DNA of 64,000 nucleotides, taken from contig NZ_BOON01000047.1 of assembly GCF_016863255.1 (NCBI RefSeq), positions 1 through 64,000 of the forward strand, written 5' to 3'. A model generated the notes under the pieces. The model was not told the DNA's origin, searched no databases, and saw nothing but the letters and a program-made list of their open reading frames with translations. Both the position numbers and the translations under genes were made by a program. This document shows positions 42,842-51,843 of this stretch, one piece after another (the first letter of the stretch is position 1; the number at the start of each line of letters is the position of its first letter). The stretch comes from Planosporangium mesophilum (GTDB taxonomy: Bacteria; Actinomycetota; Actinomycetes; Mycobacteriales; Micromonosporaceae).

Positions 42842-44251
42842 CTAGCGGCAGCCGCAGGCCGCCAGCGCGGCGGCCACCCGGTCCAGCGCCTGCTGGGGCG
42901 GTGTCGGGGGTACGCCGTCGGCCCCACCGATGGCGATGAAGGCGAACACGAGGGCACGGCCGTCCGCGTCGACGACGATGCCGGCGATCGAGTTGACCCC
43001 GCTCAGCGTGCCGGTCTTCGCCCGGACCTGACCGGCCCCACCGGGTCCGTCGGTCGGGCTGCGGTACCGGTCCCGCAGCGTCCCGGAGTACCCGCCCACC
43101 GGTAGGCCGGCGAAGACCGGCCGCAGCGCCGGGCGGGCGCCCTTGCCCGCGAGCAGCAGCGCCTCGCTCAGCAGCGCCGGCGTGACCCGGTTGAGCCGGG
43201 ACAGCCCGCTGCCGTCGCTGAGAGCCAGCCCGTCCACCGGCAGCCCCAGCTCGCCGAGGACGGTGCGCATCGCGACGGCCGCCCCGGCGAACGTGGCCTG
43301 CTGGTTGCGGGCCAGCGCGACCTGACGGGCCAGACACTCGGCCAGCACGTTGTCGCTCTCGACCAGCATCAGCTCGACCAGCCGCGCCATCGGCGGGGAC
43401 TCCACCGCCCCGAGCTGCGCCGCACCGGCGGGTGCGATACCGGCCACGACGGCGCCCGGCGGGACCCCGAGCGCGGCGGCGAACGCGCGACCGGCCACGA
43501 CCTCGGGAGTGGCGGTACGCGGGCTGGTCCCGTGCGCGCCGGCCGGTGGCACCCGGCCGCTGTCCATCATCAAGGAGGCGATCGGCGCCGCGTTGCCGCT
43601 GGAAAAGATGTCGTCGTCCCAGCCGGGGCCGTACGCCGCCGGGCCGAACAGCGAGCCGTCGATGATCACACGGGTCGGCGCGGTACCGCCGAGGGCCTGC
43701 TTGACCTGGGCTGCCAGCCGGTCCAGCCGGGCGCCGTCGGCGTAGGTACGCCGCTCCCCCGCGCCGAGGGTCGGGTCACCGCCGCCGATGAGGACGACCT
43801 CGCCCGGGTTGGCGCCCGAGACCACGCGGGTGGTCAGCCGGTAGGTGGCGCCCCGGGCGTGCAGCACGGACACCGCGGTCAGCAGCTTGAGTGTGGACGC
43901 GGGGGCCGCGGCCGCGCCCGAGTTCCGGTTCAGCAGCCGCTCCCCGGTGGTGGCGTCGGCCACCGCGGCGAGGGTGCTCCCGCCGAGCGCCGGGTCGCTC
44001 AGCAGTGGGCCCAGCCGGGCCGCGAGCCCGGCGGCGGTCGGCGCGGGAGCCGAGGTGCCGACCGCGGCGAGGACGGCCGGCGGCGGGGTGGCCGGGGTAC
44101 CGGCCCGCCAGGCACGTCGCGGTGCACCGGTCAGGCCGGCGACGGCGTCCGGGGCGGCCACGATTGCGCCGAGAGCCGCCAGAGCCGCGCACAGCAGACA
44201 TACCATGACGACGAGCAGCCCTCGCAGCAGTTGTGGTCTTTGCCTCGCCAC
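42842..44251 (-). CDS. dacB: D-alanyl-D-alanine carboxypeptidase/endopeptidase (PBP4 type), 469 aa
   Basis: A peptidoglycan-trimming penicillin-binding protein of the PBP4 (S13) family. A signal/anchor segment lies at residues 11-33, followed by a Pro-rich linker. SxxK is STLK (Ser119, Lys122). The SxN motif lies in VESDNVLAE, and KTG in RAKTGTLSGVNSIAG. The protein acts outside the membrane. GTG 44251 is preceded by AAGGAGG at good spacing, so I prefer it to a GTG 15 bases upstream. It is divergent from ppa, its usual neighbour. Confidence 0.92.
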   Translation of the reverse strand: MARQRPQLLRGLLVVMVCLLCAALAALGAIVAAPDAVAGLTGAPRRAWRAGTPATPPPAVLAAVGTSAPAPTAAGLAARLGPLLSDPALGGSTLAAVADATTGERLLNRNSGAAAAPASTLKLLTAVSVLHARGATYRLTTRVVSGANPGEVVLIGGGDPTLGAGERRTYADGARLDRLAAQVKQALGGTAPTRVIIDGSLFGPAAYGPGWDDDIFSSGNAAPIASLMMDSGRVPPAGAHGTSPRTATPEVVAGRAFAAALGVPPGAVVAGIAPAGAAQLGAVESPPMARLVELMLVESDNVLAECLARQVALARNQQATFAGAAVAMRTVLGELGLPVDGLALSDGSGLSRLNRVTPALLSEALLLAGKGARPALRPVFAGLPVGGYSGTLRDRYRSPTDGPGGAGQVRAKTGTLSGVNSIAGIVVDADGRALVFAFIAIGGADGVPPTPPQQALDRVAAALAACGCR

Positions 44252-44372
44252 CGCACCCTCCTTCACGCCCCTCCACGACCCTAGGGACACTGTCAACTGC
44301 TGGAACGTGGTTGGTGCGGGTCGTGGCGGGAACTGATCCCGGCGGTCGCAACGGGGCAAGCTGAAGGAGCCG

Positions 44373-44924
44373 ATGATGGAGTTCGACGTAACGGTCGAAA
44401 TCCCCAAGGGGCAGCGCAACAAGTACGAGGTGGACCACGAGACCGGGCGGATCCGCCTGGATCGTACGCTCTTCACCGCGACGCAGTACCCCGCCGACTA
44501 CGGGTACATCGAAGGCACGCTCGGTGATGACGGCGACCCGCTGGACGCCCTGGTGCTCCTGCAGGAGCCGACCTTCCCCGGCTGTCTGATCCGGTGCCGG
44601 GCGATCGGCATGTTCCGGATGACCGACGAAAAGGGCGGCGACGACAAGGTGCTGTGCGTGCCGGCCGCCGATCCGCGGCAGGAACACCTGCGTGACATTC
44701 ACCACCTGCCGGAGTTCGACCGGCTGGAGATCCAGCACTTCTTCGAGGTCTACAAGGACCTGGAGCCCGGCAAGAGCGTCGAGGGCGCGAACTGGGTCGG
44801 TCGCTCCGACGCCGAGGCGGAGATCGAGAAGTCGCGGGAGCGCTACCGGCAGGGCATCGAGTCGGGTACCTACCACGACCCCGGGATGCAGCCCATCGCC
44901 CACCCCAGCCCGACCGACGACTGA
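44373..44924 (+). CDS. ppa: Inorganic pyrophosphatase (family I), 183 aa
   Basis: Hydrolyses pyrophosphate to drive biosynthesis. The active-site signature DGDPLDALV lies near residues 52-60, and IEIPKGxxNKYE-like [14 protein letters not shown] opens the fold. Family I enzymes need Mg2+ and are hexameric in bacteria. GAAGGAG lies just before the double ATG; either could be used (MMEF or MEF). The C-terminal tail is slightly longer than in mycobacteria. A strong hairpin follows. Confidence 0.97.
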   Translation: MMEFDVTVEIPKGQRNKYEVDHETGRIRLDRTLFTATQYPADYGYIEGTLGDDGDPLDALVLLQEPTFPGCLIRCRAIGMFRMTDEKGGDDKVLCVPAADPRQEHLRDIHHLPEFDRLEIQHFFEVYKDLEPGKSVEGANWVGRSDAEAEIEKSRERYRQGIESGTYHDPGMQPIAHPSPTDD

Positions 44925-44937
44925 CAAGGCTGACGCG

Positions 44938-44973
44938 AAGCGGCCCGGACCCCGGCCGGGGTCCGGGCCGCTT
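44938..44973. terminator. Strong hairpin between ppa and eccD
   Basis: AAGCGGCCCGGACCCC-GGCC-GGGGTCCGGGCCGCTT is a perfect 16-bp stem between converging genes. Confidence 0.8.
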
Positions 44974-45001
44974 CGTTGTACTCCGGGCCGCTTCGTTGTA
45001 C
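44962..45001 (+). repeat. 20-bp tandem duplication at the terminator
   Basis: TCCGGGCCGCTTCGTTGTAC occurs twice back to back (44962-44981 and 44982-45001). It duplicates the 3' arm of the ppa/eccD terminator together with its tail. Confidence 0.9.
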
Positions 45002-45017
45002 GAGGCCTCAGGAGGCT

Positions 45018-46403
45018 TCAGGACGTGAAGCCGCGGACCCGCCCGTACAGGCCGAGGACCGCGCAGGCGATCGGCAGTACCGAGACCACGCAGAGCGCGT
45101 CGAGGACGTCGGCGGCCCGGCCCAGGTAGGGCGACGGGGACTGCTGGGCGTACCGCGCACCCGCCACGGCGACCAGGACCGCCACGATCGCGATGCCGAA
45201 TGCGCCGACCAGCGCCGGCCAGCCGCCGCGCGCGACGACGACACCGGCGCCGAGCAGGACGTACCCGGCGACGCCGGCGACGATCAACGGCAACCGCTGC
45301 CGGATCGTCACGAACAGGCGCGCCCGCAGCAGCAGCGCCCCGGAGGCGACCCCGATCAGCAGCTCGGAGGCGAGGTCACCGGTGCGGGCCAGCAGCAACG
45401 ACGACGCGACACCCGTCGCGACCATGCCCAGCAGCATGCCGGTGAGCATCTCGTCGGTACGGGCCACCGCGGCGAAGACCCGCTCCCGCTCGGGCAGCGG
45501 CTCCAGGCCCTGACCGCTGGCGGACAGCTCGACGGGCAGGGTGGTGGCCGGCATGGGCAGCTTGCCCAGCCGGATGGCGAGCAGCGGTACCGCGCCGATG
45601 CCCGCGACCAGCAGGGCGAGCAGGAGCGCCGCCGCGCCGGCCGCCGACGTCAGGTGCCCGACCAGCGCCGCGACCACGCCCAGCAGGCCGGCGGTCGCAC
45701 CAGTCACGAACAGGCGCAGCGCGTACCCCACGCCGACCGCCGCGACCAGCGAGAACAGCAGCAGGACGGTGGCGCCGACGAGCAGGTGCCACTCGTCGAG
45801 CGGGGCCTGGTCGGGCCGCAGGACCAGCAGTCCGCCCACGAACGCGAACGGCAGCGCGTAGCCGCCCAGCGTCGCGCCCACCGGGCCGTCGCCGTACGCG
45901 CGCGACGCGACCACGCCGACGACCACCAGCAGTACGCCCACGCCGAGGGCCACCAGCCCCGGCACCGTCCAACTCGGCCCGGAGCGCAGCACGGCCAGCA
46001 GTCCGACGGCGAGCACCAGCCCGGCGGCCACCAGGCCGGTGACCCGGCTCGCGCGGGCGTTCCAGGCCGCCCCGTACCGGCGGGAGCCGGCGGCGATCGC
46101 CTCCACGACGTCGTCGTACTCCAGTTCCGGCCACTCGGCGCGGGCCGGGACGAGGTGCAGCACGGCGCCGTCCCGTACGCCCTGGGCGGCCAGCGGGGAG
46201 GCGGTGGACAGCGCGGTGCCGTCACCGCGGCGCAGCAGCCACCCGCCGTGGCGCTCGCCGTCGTCGGCGAGGCCCTCGCCGGCGTGGCCGAGCAGCTCCG
46301 GCAGGAGTTCAGCGAGGGGCACGCCGTCCGGAAGTGCGACATCGACGCGTCGCTGCGGCGAGCTGATCGTCACCCGGGCGAGGCCGGTCGATGGGGCGGG
46401 CAC
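45018..46403 (-). CDS. eccD: Type VII secretion membrane channel protein EccD, 461 aa
   Basis: The N-terminal 80 residues form a ubiquitin-like domain (VTISSPQRRVDVALPDGVPLAELLPELLGH, then DGTALSTASPL). Eleven membrane spans follow from about residue 130 to the end, the topology of EccD. In ESX systems two EccD copies per protomer line the inner-membrane channel. It is divergent from eccC across 141 bases; eccB and eccE are not present in the window. GTG 46403 has GGAG at suitable spacing. Confidence 0.88.
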   Translation of the reverse strand: MPAPSTGLARVTISSPQRRVDVALPDGVPLAELLPELLGHAGEGLADDGERHGGWLLRRGDGTALSTASPLAAQGVRDGAVLHLVPARAEWPELEYDDVVEAIAAGSRRYGAAWNARASRVTGLVAAGLVLAVGLLAVLRSGPSWTVPGLVALGVGVLLVVVGVVASRAYGDGPVGATLGGYALPFAFVGGLLVLRPDQAPLDEWHLLVGATVLLLFSLVAAVGVGYALRLFVTGATAGLLGVVAALVGHLTSAAGAAALLLALLVAGIGAVPLLAIRLGKLPMPATTLPVELSASGQGLEPLPERERVFAAVARTDEMLTGMLLGMVATGVASSLLLARTGDLASELLIGVASGALLLRARLFVTIRQRLPLIVAGVAGYVLLGAGVVVARGGWPALVGAFGIAIVAVLVAVAGARYAQQSPSPYLGRAADVLDALCVVSVLPIACAVLGLYGRVRGFTS

Positions 46404-46544
46404 CCGGTACTCCTACCACGAACGACCGGTAAGACGAAACTCGTATCGACCGCCTACCATCCGTGGCGTGAGGGAGCGTAGGGAGCGAACCGGAGGCTCA
46501 GTGCTTCGGCGAATGCCGTCACCGAGCGCCAGCGGGGTGACGGT

Positions 46545-49500
46545 ATGAGTACGGTCGTCGTCAAGCGTCTTCCTCGCCGCCCAGCTCCCGAGATACCGAC
46601 GGGAGAGCTGGTCGTCGACGCGCCGCCCGAGATTCCACAGGCGACGAACGCGCGCTGGCAGCAGATTTTGCAGATGCTGCCGATGCTCGCGGGTACGGTG
46701 GCGACCGCCCTGCTGTTCGCGGGTCGCTCCGGCGGCACGTACTCGTACGTCGTGGGCGGCGTGTTCGGCATCTCAACGCTTGGGATGCTGGCCACCTCCT
46801 GGTCAAGTTCCGGACCGAAGAAGTCCGAGATGATGGCGGCCCGCCGCGAGTACCTGCGCCACCTCGCCCAGCTGCGCAAGCGGGTCCGCGAGACGGCCGA
46901 GCGCCAGCGCGGCGGCCAGTTCTACCGCCACCCCGACCCGGACCGGCTCTGGTCGACGGTGGACAGCCACCGGCTGTGGGAGCGGCGCGCAGGCGACGGT
47001 GACTTCGGCATCGTGCGGGTGGCGGTGGGCCCGCAGACCCTCGCCACGCCCCTGATCCCGCCGGTGACGCGGCCGCTGGAGGACCTGGAGCCGATGACCG
47101 CCGGGGCGCTGCGGCGCTTCCTGGACGCGTACTCGGTGGTGCCGGACCTTCCGGTCGCGGTGTCGGTACGCGGCTTCTCCCGGGTCTACGTCCGCGGCGT
47201 CTCCGCCGACCGGGGCGGCGGCGGCCGGGTCACGCCCGCCACGGCAGAGGCGGCCCGCGCCCTGGTCCGCGCCATGATCGCCCAGCTCGCCGTGTTCCAC
47301 GCGCCGGACGACATGCTGATCGCCGTGCTCGCCGCACCGGAGCGGCGCGGCGAGTGGGAATGGGTGAAGTGGCTGCCGCACAACCTGCACCCGTCCGCCA
47401 CCGACGCGGTCGGGCCGGTACGCCTGGTCGCGACCACCGCGGCCGAACTGGAGCAGCGCCTGGACGACCTGATCGCCAGCCGCCCCCGGTTCATGCCCGG
47501 CGGCTCGACCACCCCGCACCTGGTCGTCATCCTCGACGGCGGTGAGCTGACCGGCAGCGCCCACCTCGCCACCGACGGCGGGGTCGACGGGGTGACGCTG
47601 CTCGACCTCGACGAACCACCGCCGCGGCTGCTCGACCGGACGATGATCGTCCTCGACCCGTCCGGCCCGGACCGCAAGCTGCTGACCATCTCCGCCGACG
47701 GCGAGGGCGAGGTCGGTACGGCCGACGCGCTGGCCCAGGCGGACGCGGAGGGGCTGGCCCGGCGGCTGTCGCCGCTGCGGCTGGCGGCCGCCGCCCGTTC
47801 GAGCGACGCGCCGATGAGCCGCGACCTCGGCCTGACCGAACTGCTCGGCATCGCCGACCCGTACACGTTCGAGGTCGCCCACGGGTGGGCGCCCCGGCCG
47901 CACCGGGACCGCCTGCGGGTGCCGATCGGCATCGGCCGGGACGGACAGCCGGTCGAACTGGACCTCAAGGAGTCGGCCCAGGACGGTATGGGACCGCACG
48001 GCCTGCTCATCGGCGCGACCGGTTCGGGTAAGTCCGAGGTGCTGCGCACCCTGGTGCTGGCGCTGGCCGCGACCCACTCCTCGGAGACGCTCAACTTCGT
48101 CCTGGTCGACTTCAAGGGCGGCGCCACGTTCACCTCGCTGGACGAGCTGCCGCACGTCGCCGCTGTCATCACCAACCTGGCCGACGAGCTGCCGCTGGTC
48201 GACCGCATGGTCGACGCGATCAACGGTGAGCTGGTACGCCGCCAGGAGGTGCTGCGCCGGGCGGGCAACTTCGCCTCGCTGCGCGACTACGAGAAGGCCC
48301 GGGCCGGCGGGGCGGCCCTCGCACCGCTGCCCAGCCTGCTCATCATCTGCGACGAGTTCTCCGAGCTGCTCACCGCCAAGCCGGACTTCATCGACCTGTT
48401 CGTGCAGATCGGCCGGATCGGCCGCTCGATCGGCGTACACCTGCTGCTGGCCAGCCAGCGGCTGGAGGAGGGCCGGCTGCGCGGCCTGGAGACGCACCTG
48501 TCGTACCGGGTCGGCCTGCGGACCTTCTCGGCCCTGGAGTCGCGCACGGTGCTCGGCGTCCCCGACGCGTACGAGCTGCCACGCTCGCCCGGCCACGGGT
48601 ACCTGAAGTTCGGCACCGAGCCGCTGGTGCGGTTCAAGGCGGCGTACGTGTCCGGCCCGTACCGCCGCGCGGGCGAGCTGACCACGGCCGACGGGCGCCG
48701 GGTGGCCGGGCGGGTGCAGAGCTTCAGTACGCACTACGCGCCGGTACCGGAGCAGCCGGAGGCGCCGGTCGAGCAGGCCGCCGAGGGCGAGAGCCTGCTC
48801 GAGATCCTCGCCGCGCGGCTGGCCGGCAAGGGCATCCCGGCCCACCAGGTCTGGCTGCCGCCGCTGACCACGCCGCCCAGCATGGACGAACTGGTCGGGC
48901 CGGTGGCGCTGGACCAGGCCCGCGGCCTGACCGTGGGCAACCCCCAGCTGCACGGCGCCCTCCAGGTACCGGTCGCGCTGGTGGACAAGCCGTTCGAGCA
49001 GCGCCGTGACCTGCTGTGGCTGCGGTTGGAGGGTGCGGCCGGCCACGTGGCGGTCGTCGGCGGCCCGCAGAGCGGCAAGTCCACCGCGCTGCGTGCGCTG
49101 ATCACCGGCCTCGCGCTCACCCACACCCCGGCCGAGGCCCAGGTGTACTGCCTGGACTTCGGCGGTGGCCAGCTCGCCGCGCTGCGCGACCTGCCGCACG
49201 TCGGCGGCGTCTCCGGGCGGCTGGACACGGCCGCGGTCCGGCGCACCGTCGGTGAGGTCGCCACCCTGCTGGCCGACCGGGAGCGGCGCTTCGCCGATCT
49301 CGGGGTGGACAGCATGGCCACCTACCGCAAGCGGCGAGCCGCTAGAAGCGGCGGACCGGCCGGCAGCGGCGCCGAAGCAGATCCGTTCGGCGACGTGTTC
49401 CTGGTCATCGACGGGTGGGGGACGCTGCGCGGCGAGTACGACGACCTGGAGGCCGTGGTCACCGACATCGCCACCCGCGGTCTGTCGTACGGCATCCACG

Positions 49501-50525
49501 TGGTGGCCGCCGCCACCCGCTGGATGGACTTCCGGCCGGCGATCCGGGACATGTTCGGCTCCCGGCTGGAACTGCGCCTGGGCGACCCGAGCGACTCGTC
49601 GATCTCCCGCAAGGCCGCGGCCAACGTACCCGAGCGCACGCCGGGCCGCGGTATCACGGCCGAGCAGCTGCACTTCCTCACCGCCATCCCGAAGCTGACC
49701 GGCAGTGAGCCGGCCGACCTGGTCAAGCACATCGCCGCCGGTTGGACCGGGGCGCCGGCGCCGAGGGTACGGATGCTGCCGGCGGTCGTGCCGTACTCGG
49801 CGATCGAGAGCGTCCGCGACGACAGCCGCCCGCTGGCGCTGCCGATCGGCATCGCAGAGGCCGACCTGCGGCCGGTCCTGGTGGACTTCGACTCGGAGCC
49901 GCACTTCCTGCTGTTCGGCGACTCGGAGTCGGGCAAGTCCACCTTCCTGCGGTCGCTGGCGAAGACGATCACGCAGCGGTACGCCCCCGAGCAGGCCCGG
50001 ATCCTCCTCGTGGACTACCGGCGCAGCCTGATGGGCGCCGCCGACACCGAGCACAACATGGGTACCTGCACGTCGGCGGCGTCGACGCTGGAGCTGACCC
50101 AGGCGGTCGCCGAGTACATGAAGAACCGGCTGCCCGGCCGGGACGTCACCCCCGAGCAGCTGCGCAACCGGTCGTGGTGGAGCGGACCGGAGTGCTTCGT
50201 GCTGGTCGACGACTACGACCTCGTCGCCAGCGGCCCCAACAACCCGATGCTGCCACTGCTGGAGTACCTGGCGCAGGCGCGCGACATCGGCCTGCACCTG
50301 ATCATGACCCGCCGCAGCGGTGGTGCCGGGCGGGCCATGTACGACCCGGTGATCCAGCGGCTGCGGGAGCTCTCCTCACCCGGTCTGATCATGTCGGGCG
50401 ACCGCGAGGAGGGTGCGCTGCTGGGTAACGTCCGGCCGTCGATCCAGCCGCCCGGCCGTGGCTGGCTGGTCACCCGCAAGCAAGGAGCCCGGCTCGTCCA
50501 GGTGACGCACGTCCCGTCGAGCTAA
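46545..50525 (+). CDS. eccC: Type VII secretion ATPase EccC, 1326 aa
   Basis: The ESX motor: two N-terminal spans (about 40-85), then a DUF domain and three FtsK/SpoIIIE-type ATPase modules. Walker A sites are GATGSGKS (490-497), GGPQSGKS (840-846) and GDSESGKS (1126-1132). The first Walker B is LLIICDEFSELL. Single-chain EccC, as in many actinobacteria, contrasts with the split EccCa/EccCb of ESX-1. ATPase 1 is the catalytic one in studied systems; modules 2 and 3 bind substrate signals. It is followed after 60 bases by mycP, so the two are probably cotranscribed. Confidence 0.95.
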   Translation: MSTVVVKRLPRRPAPEIPTGELVVDAPPEIPQATNARWQQILQMLPMLAGTVATALLFAGRSGGTYSYVVGGVFGISTLGMLATSWSSSGPKKSEMMAARREYLRHLAQLRKRVRETAERQRGGQFYRHPDPDRLWSTVDSHRLWERRAGDGDFGIVRVAVGPQTLATPLIPPVTRPLEDLEPMTAGALRRFLDAYSVVPDLPVAVSVRGFSRVYVRGVSADRGGGGRVTPATAEAARALVRAMIAQLAVFHAPDDMLIAVLAAPERRGEWEWVKWLPHNLHPSATDAVGPVRLVATTAAELEQRLDDLIASRPRFMPGGSTTPHLVVILDGGELTGSAHLATDGGVDGVTLLDLDEPPPRLLDRTMIVLDPSGPDRKLLTISADGEGEVGTADALAQADAEGLARRLSPLRLAAAARSSDAPMSRDLGLTELLGIADPYTFEVAHGWAPRPHRDRLRVPIGIGRDGQPVELDLKESAQDGMGPHGLLIGATGSGKSEVLRTLVLALAATHSSETLNFVLVDFKGGATFTSLDELPHVAAVITNLADELPLVDRMVDAINGELVRRQEVLRRAGNFASLRDYEKARAGGAALAPLPSLLIICDEFSELLTAKPDFIDLFVQIGRIGRSIGVHLLLASQRLEEGRLRGLETHLSYRVGLRTFSALESRTVLGVPDAYELPRSPGHGYLKFGTEPLVRFKAAYVSGPYRRAGELTTADGRRVAGRVQSFSTHYAPVPEQPEAPVEQAAEGESLLEILAARLAGKGIPAHQVWLPPLTTPPSMDELVGPVALDQARGLTVGNPQLHGALQVPVALVDKPFEQRRDLLWLRLEGAAGHVAVVGGPQSGKSTALRALITGLALTHTPAEAQVYCLDFGGGQLAALRDLPHVGGVSGRLDTAAVRRTVGEVATLLADRERRFADLGVDSMATYRKRRAARSGGPAGSGAEADPFGDVFLVIDGWGTLRGEYDDLEAVVTDIATRGLSYGIHVVAAATRWMDFRPAIRDMFGSRLELRLGDPSDSSISRKAAANVPERTPGRGITAEQLHFLTAIPKLTGSEPADLVKHIAAGWTGAPAPRVRMLPAVVPYSAIESVRDDSRPLALPIGIAEADLRPVLVDFDSEPHFLLFGDSESGKSTFLRSLAKTITQRYAPEQARILLVDYRRSLMGAADTEHNMGTCTSAASTLELTQAVAEYMKNRLPGRDVTPEQLRNRSWWSGPECFVLVDDYDLVASGPNNPMLPLLEYLAQARDIGLHLIMTRRSGGAGRAMYDPVIQRLRELSSPGLIMSGDREEGALLGNVRPSIQPPGRGWLVTRKQGARLVQVTHVPSS

Positions 50526-50585
50526 GGAACTCTTAACGCAAATCGGAACCCACGGGAGATCGAAACCCGCCAGAATGTAACGACC

Positions 50586-51830
50586 GTGAGCAGACACCCA
50601 TCCGTCCGTCGAGCCGTCACGCGTACCGCCTCGGTCGCCCTGGCGGTCGTGCTGATGACGGCTGGCCCGGGTCTGGGTGCACCGGCGTTCGCCGACTCGG
50701 TACGCGACGAGCAGTACCAGCTTCGGGTGCTCGACGTGCGCACGGCCTGGCGGTCGGCGACCGGCTCGGGGGTGACGGTCGCGGTGCTCGACTCGGGGGT
50801 GGACGCCAGCCATCCCGACCTGGCCGGCAAGGTGCTGCCCGGTGCCGACTTCGTCGACGGCTCCACCGACGGCCGCCTCGACTTCGTCGGTCACGGCACC
50901 ACCGTCGCGGCCTTGATCGCCGGGCGCAACGACAAGAGCTCCGGCGTCGCGGGCATCGCGCCCTCGGCCAGCATCCTGCCGGTACGGGTGCTGGACAAGG
51001 ACAACAAGTACGACGACGCGACCGTGGTCGCGGCCGGCCTGCGCTGGGCGGTCGACCACGGCGCCAAGGTCGTCAACATGTCGCTGGGCGGCAGCGTGCG
51101 CAGCGACGCCCTCGCCGACGCGCTGGCCTACGCGGCCGCCCACGACGTCGTGATCATCGCCTGCACCGGCAACGTGGCGTCCGGCGCGGACTACTCCGAG
51201 GTCTGGTACCCGGCCCGCGAGCCTGGCGTGGTCGCGGTCGCCGGCCTGGCCACAACGGACACCGGCGCGTCGGCCGGCGGGGGCGGTACGGTGGGCGCCG
51301 GTGGCGCCGGCGGCAGCGCGGAGGCGCTCTGGACCGGGTCGTTGACCGGCACGCCGACCGTCCTCACCGCACCGGCGGTCAACCTGATCGGCGCGCGCCC
51401 CGGCGGGTACTGGCGGGTGCAGGGCACCAGCTTCGCGGCTCCGTTGGTCACCGGCGTCGCCGCACTCGTACGCTCCCGCTGGCCCACCATGGACGCCGCG
51501 AACGTGATCAACCGGCTGATCCGGACCGCCCGCGACCTCGGGTCGCCCGGCCGCGACGACCGGTACGGCTACGGCGAGGTCAACCCGGTCGGGGCGCTGA
51601 CCGGCACGGTGCCGACCGTGCGCCGCAACCCGCTCGTCGCGCCGAAGCCGGCGGCCCCTGGGGTCGAGGGCTTCGGCGAGCGCTCCGCCACCACGGCACC
51701 GGCGGCCGTCGCCCAGCGGCCGAAGCCGCGACCGTACGGGCTGCTGGTCGGCATCGGCATCGTGCTGGCCCTGCTGATCGCCGCCGTGGCCGTCGGCGTG
51801 CTGGGGATACGCCGGGCGCGCCGCGCCTGA
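50586..51830 (+). CDS. mycP: Type VII secretion-associated serine protease (mycosin), 414 aa
   Basis: A subtilisin-family protease anchored outside the membrane. The signal peptide (ASVALAVVLMTAGPGLGAPAFA) is followed by the catalytic triad: Asp69 (VLDSGVD), His103 (GHGTTVA) and Ser282 (GTSFAAP). A C-terminal span (YGLLVGIGIVLALLIAAVAVGVLG) follows a proline-rich linker. MycP stabilises the ESX complex and trims some substrates. It is the usual companion of eccC. The gene starts with GTG; no clear ribosome site is seen. Confidence 0.95.
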   Translation: MSRHPSVRRAVTRTASVALAVVLMTAGPGLGAPAFADSVRDEQYQLRVLDVRTAWRSATGSGVTVAVLDSGVDASHPDLAGKVLPGADFVDGSTDGRLDFVGHGTTVAALIAGRNDKSSGVAGIAPSASILPVRVLDKDNKYDDATVVAAGLRWAVDHGAKVVNMSLGGSVRSDALADALAYAAAHDVVIIACTGNVASGADYSEVWYPAREPGVVAVAGLATTDTGASAGGGGTVGAGGAGGSAEALWTGSLTGTPTVLTAPAVNLIGARPGGYWRVQGTSFAAPLVTGVAALVRSRWPTMDAANVINRLIRTARDLGSPGRDDRYGYGEVNPVGALTGTVPTVRRNPLVAPKPAAPGVEGFGERSATTAPAAVAQRPKPRPYGLLVGIGIVLALLIAAVAVGVLGIRRARRA

Positions 51831-51843
51831 CAGTCCGCCGCCC

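Noticed and set aside
46803-50297. A very long open frame on the minus strand opposite eccC
   Set aside because: High GC makes the antisense frame stop-free. Its composition (Arg/Gln/Val/Gly-rich, no domain) is that of a shadow, and eccC has clear motifs throughout.
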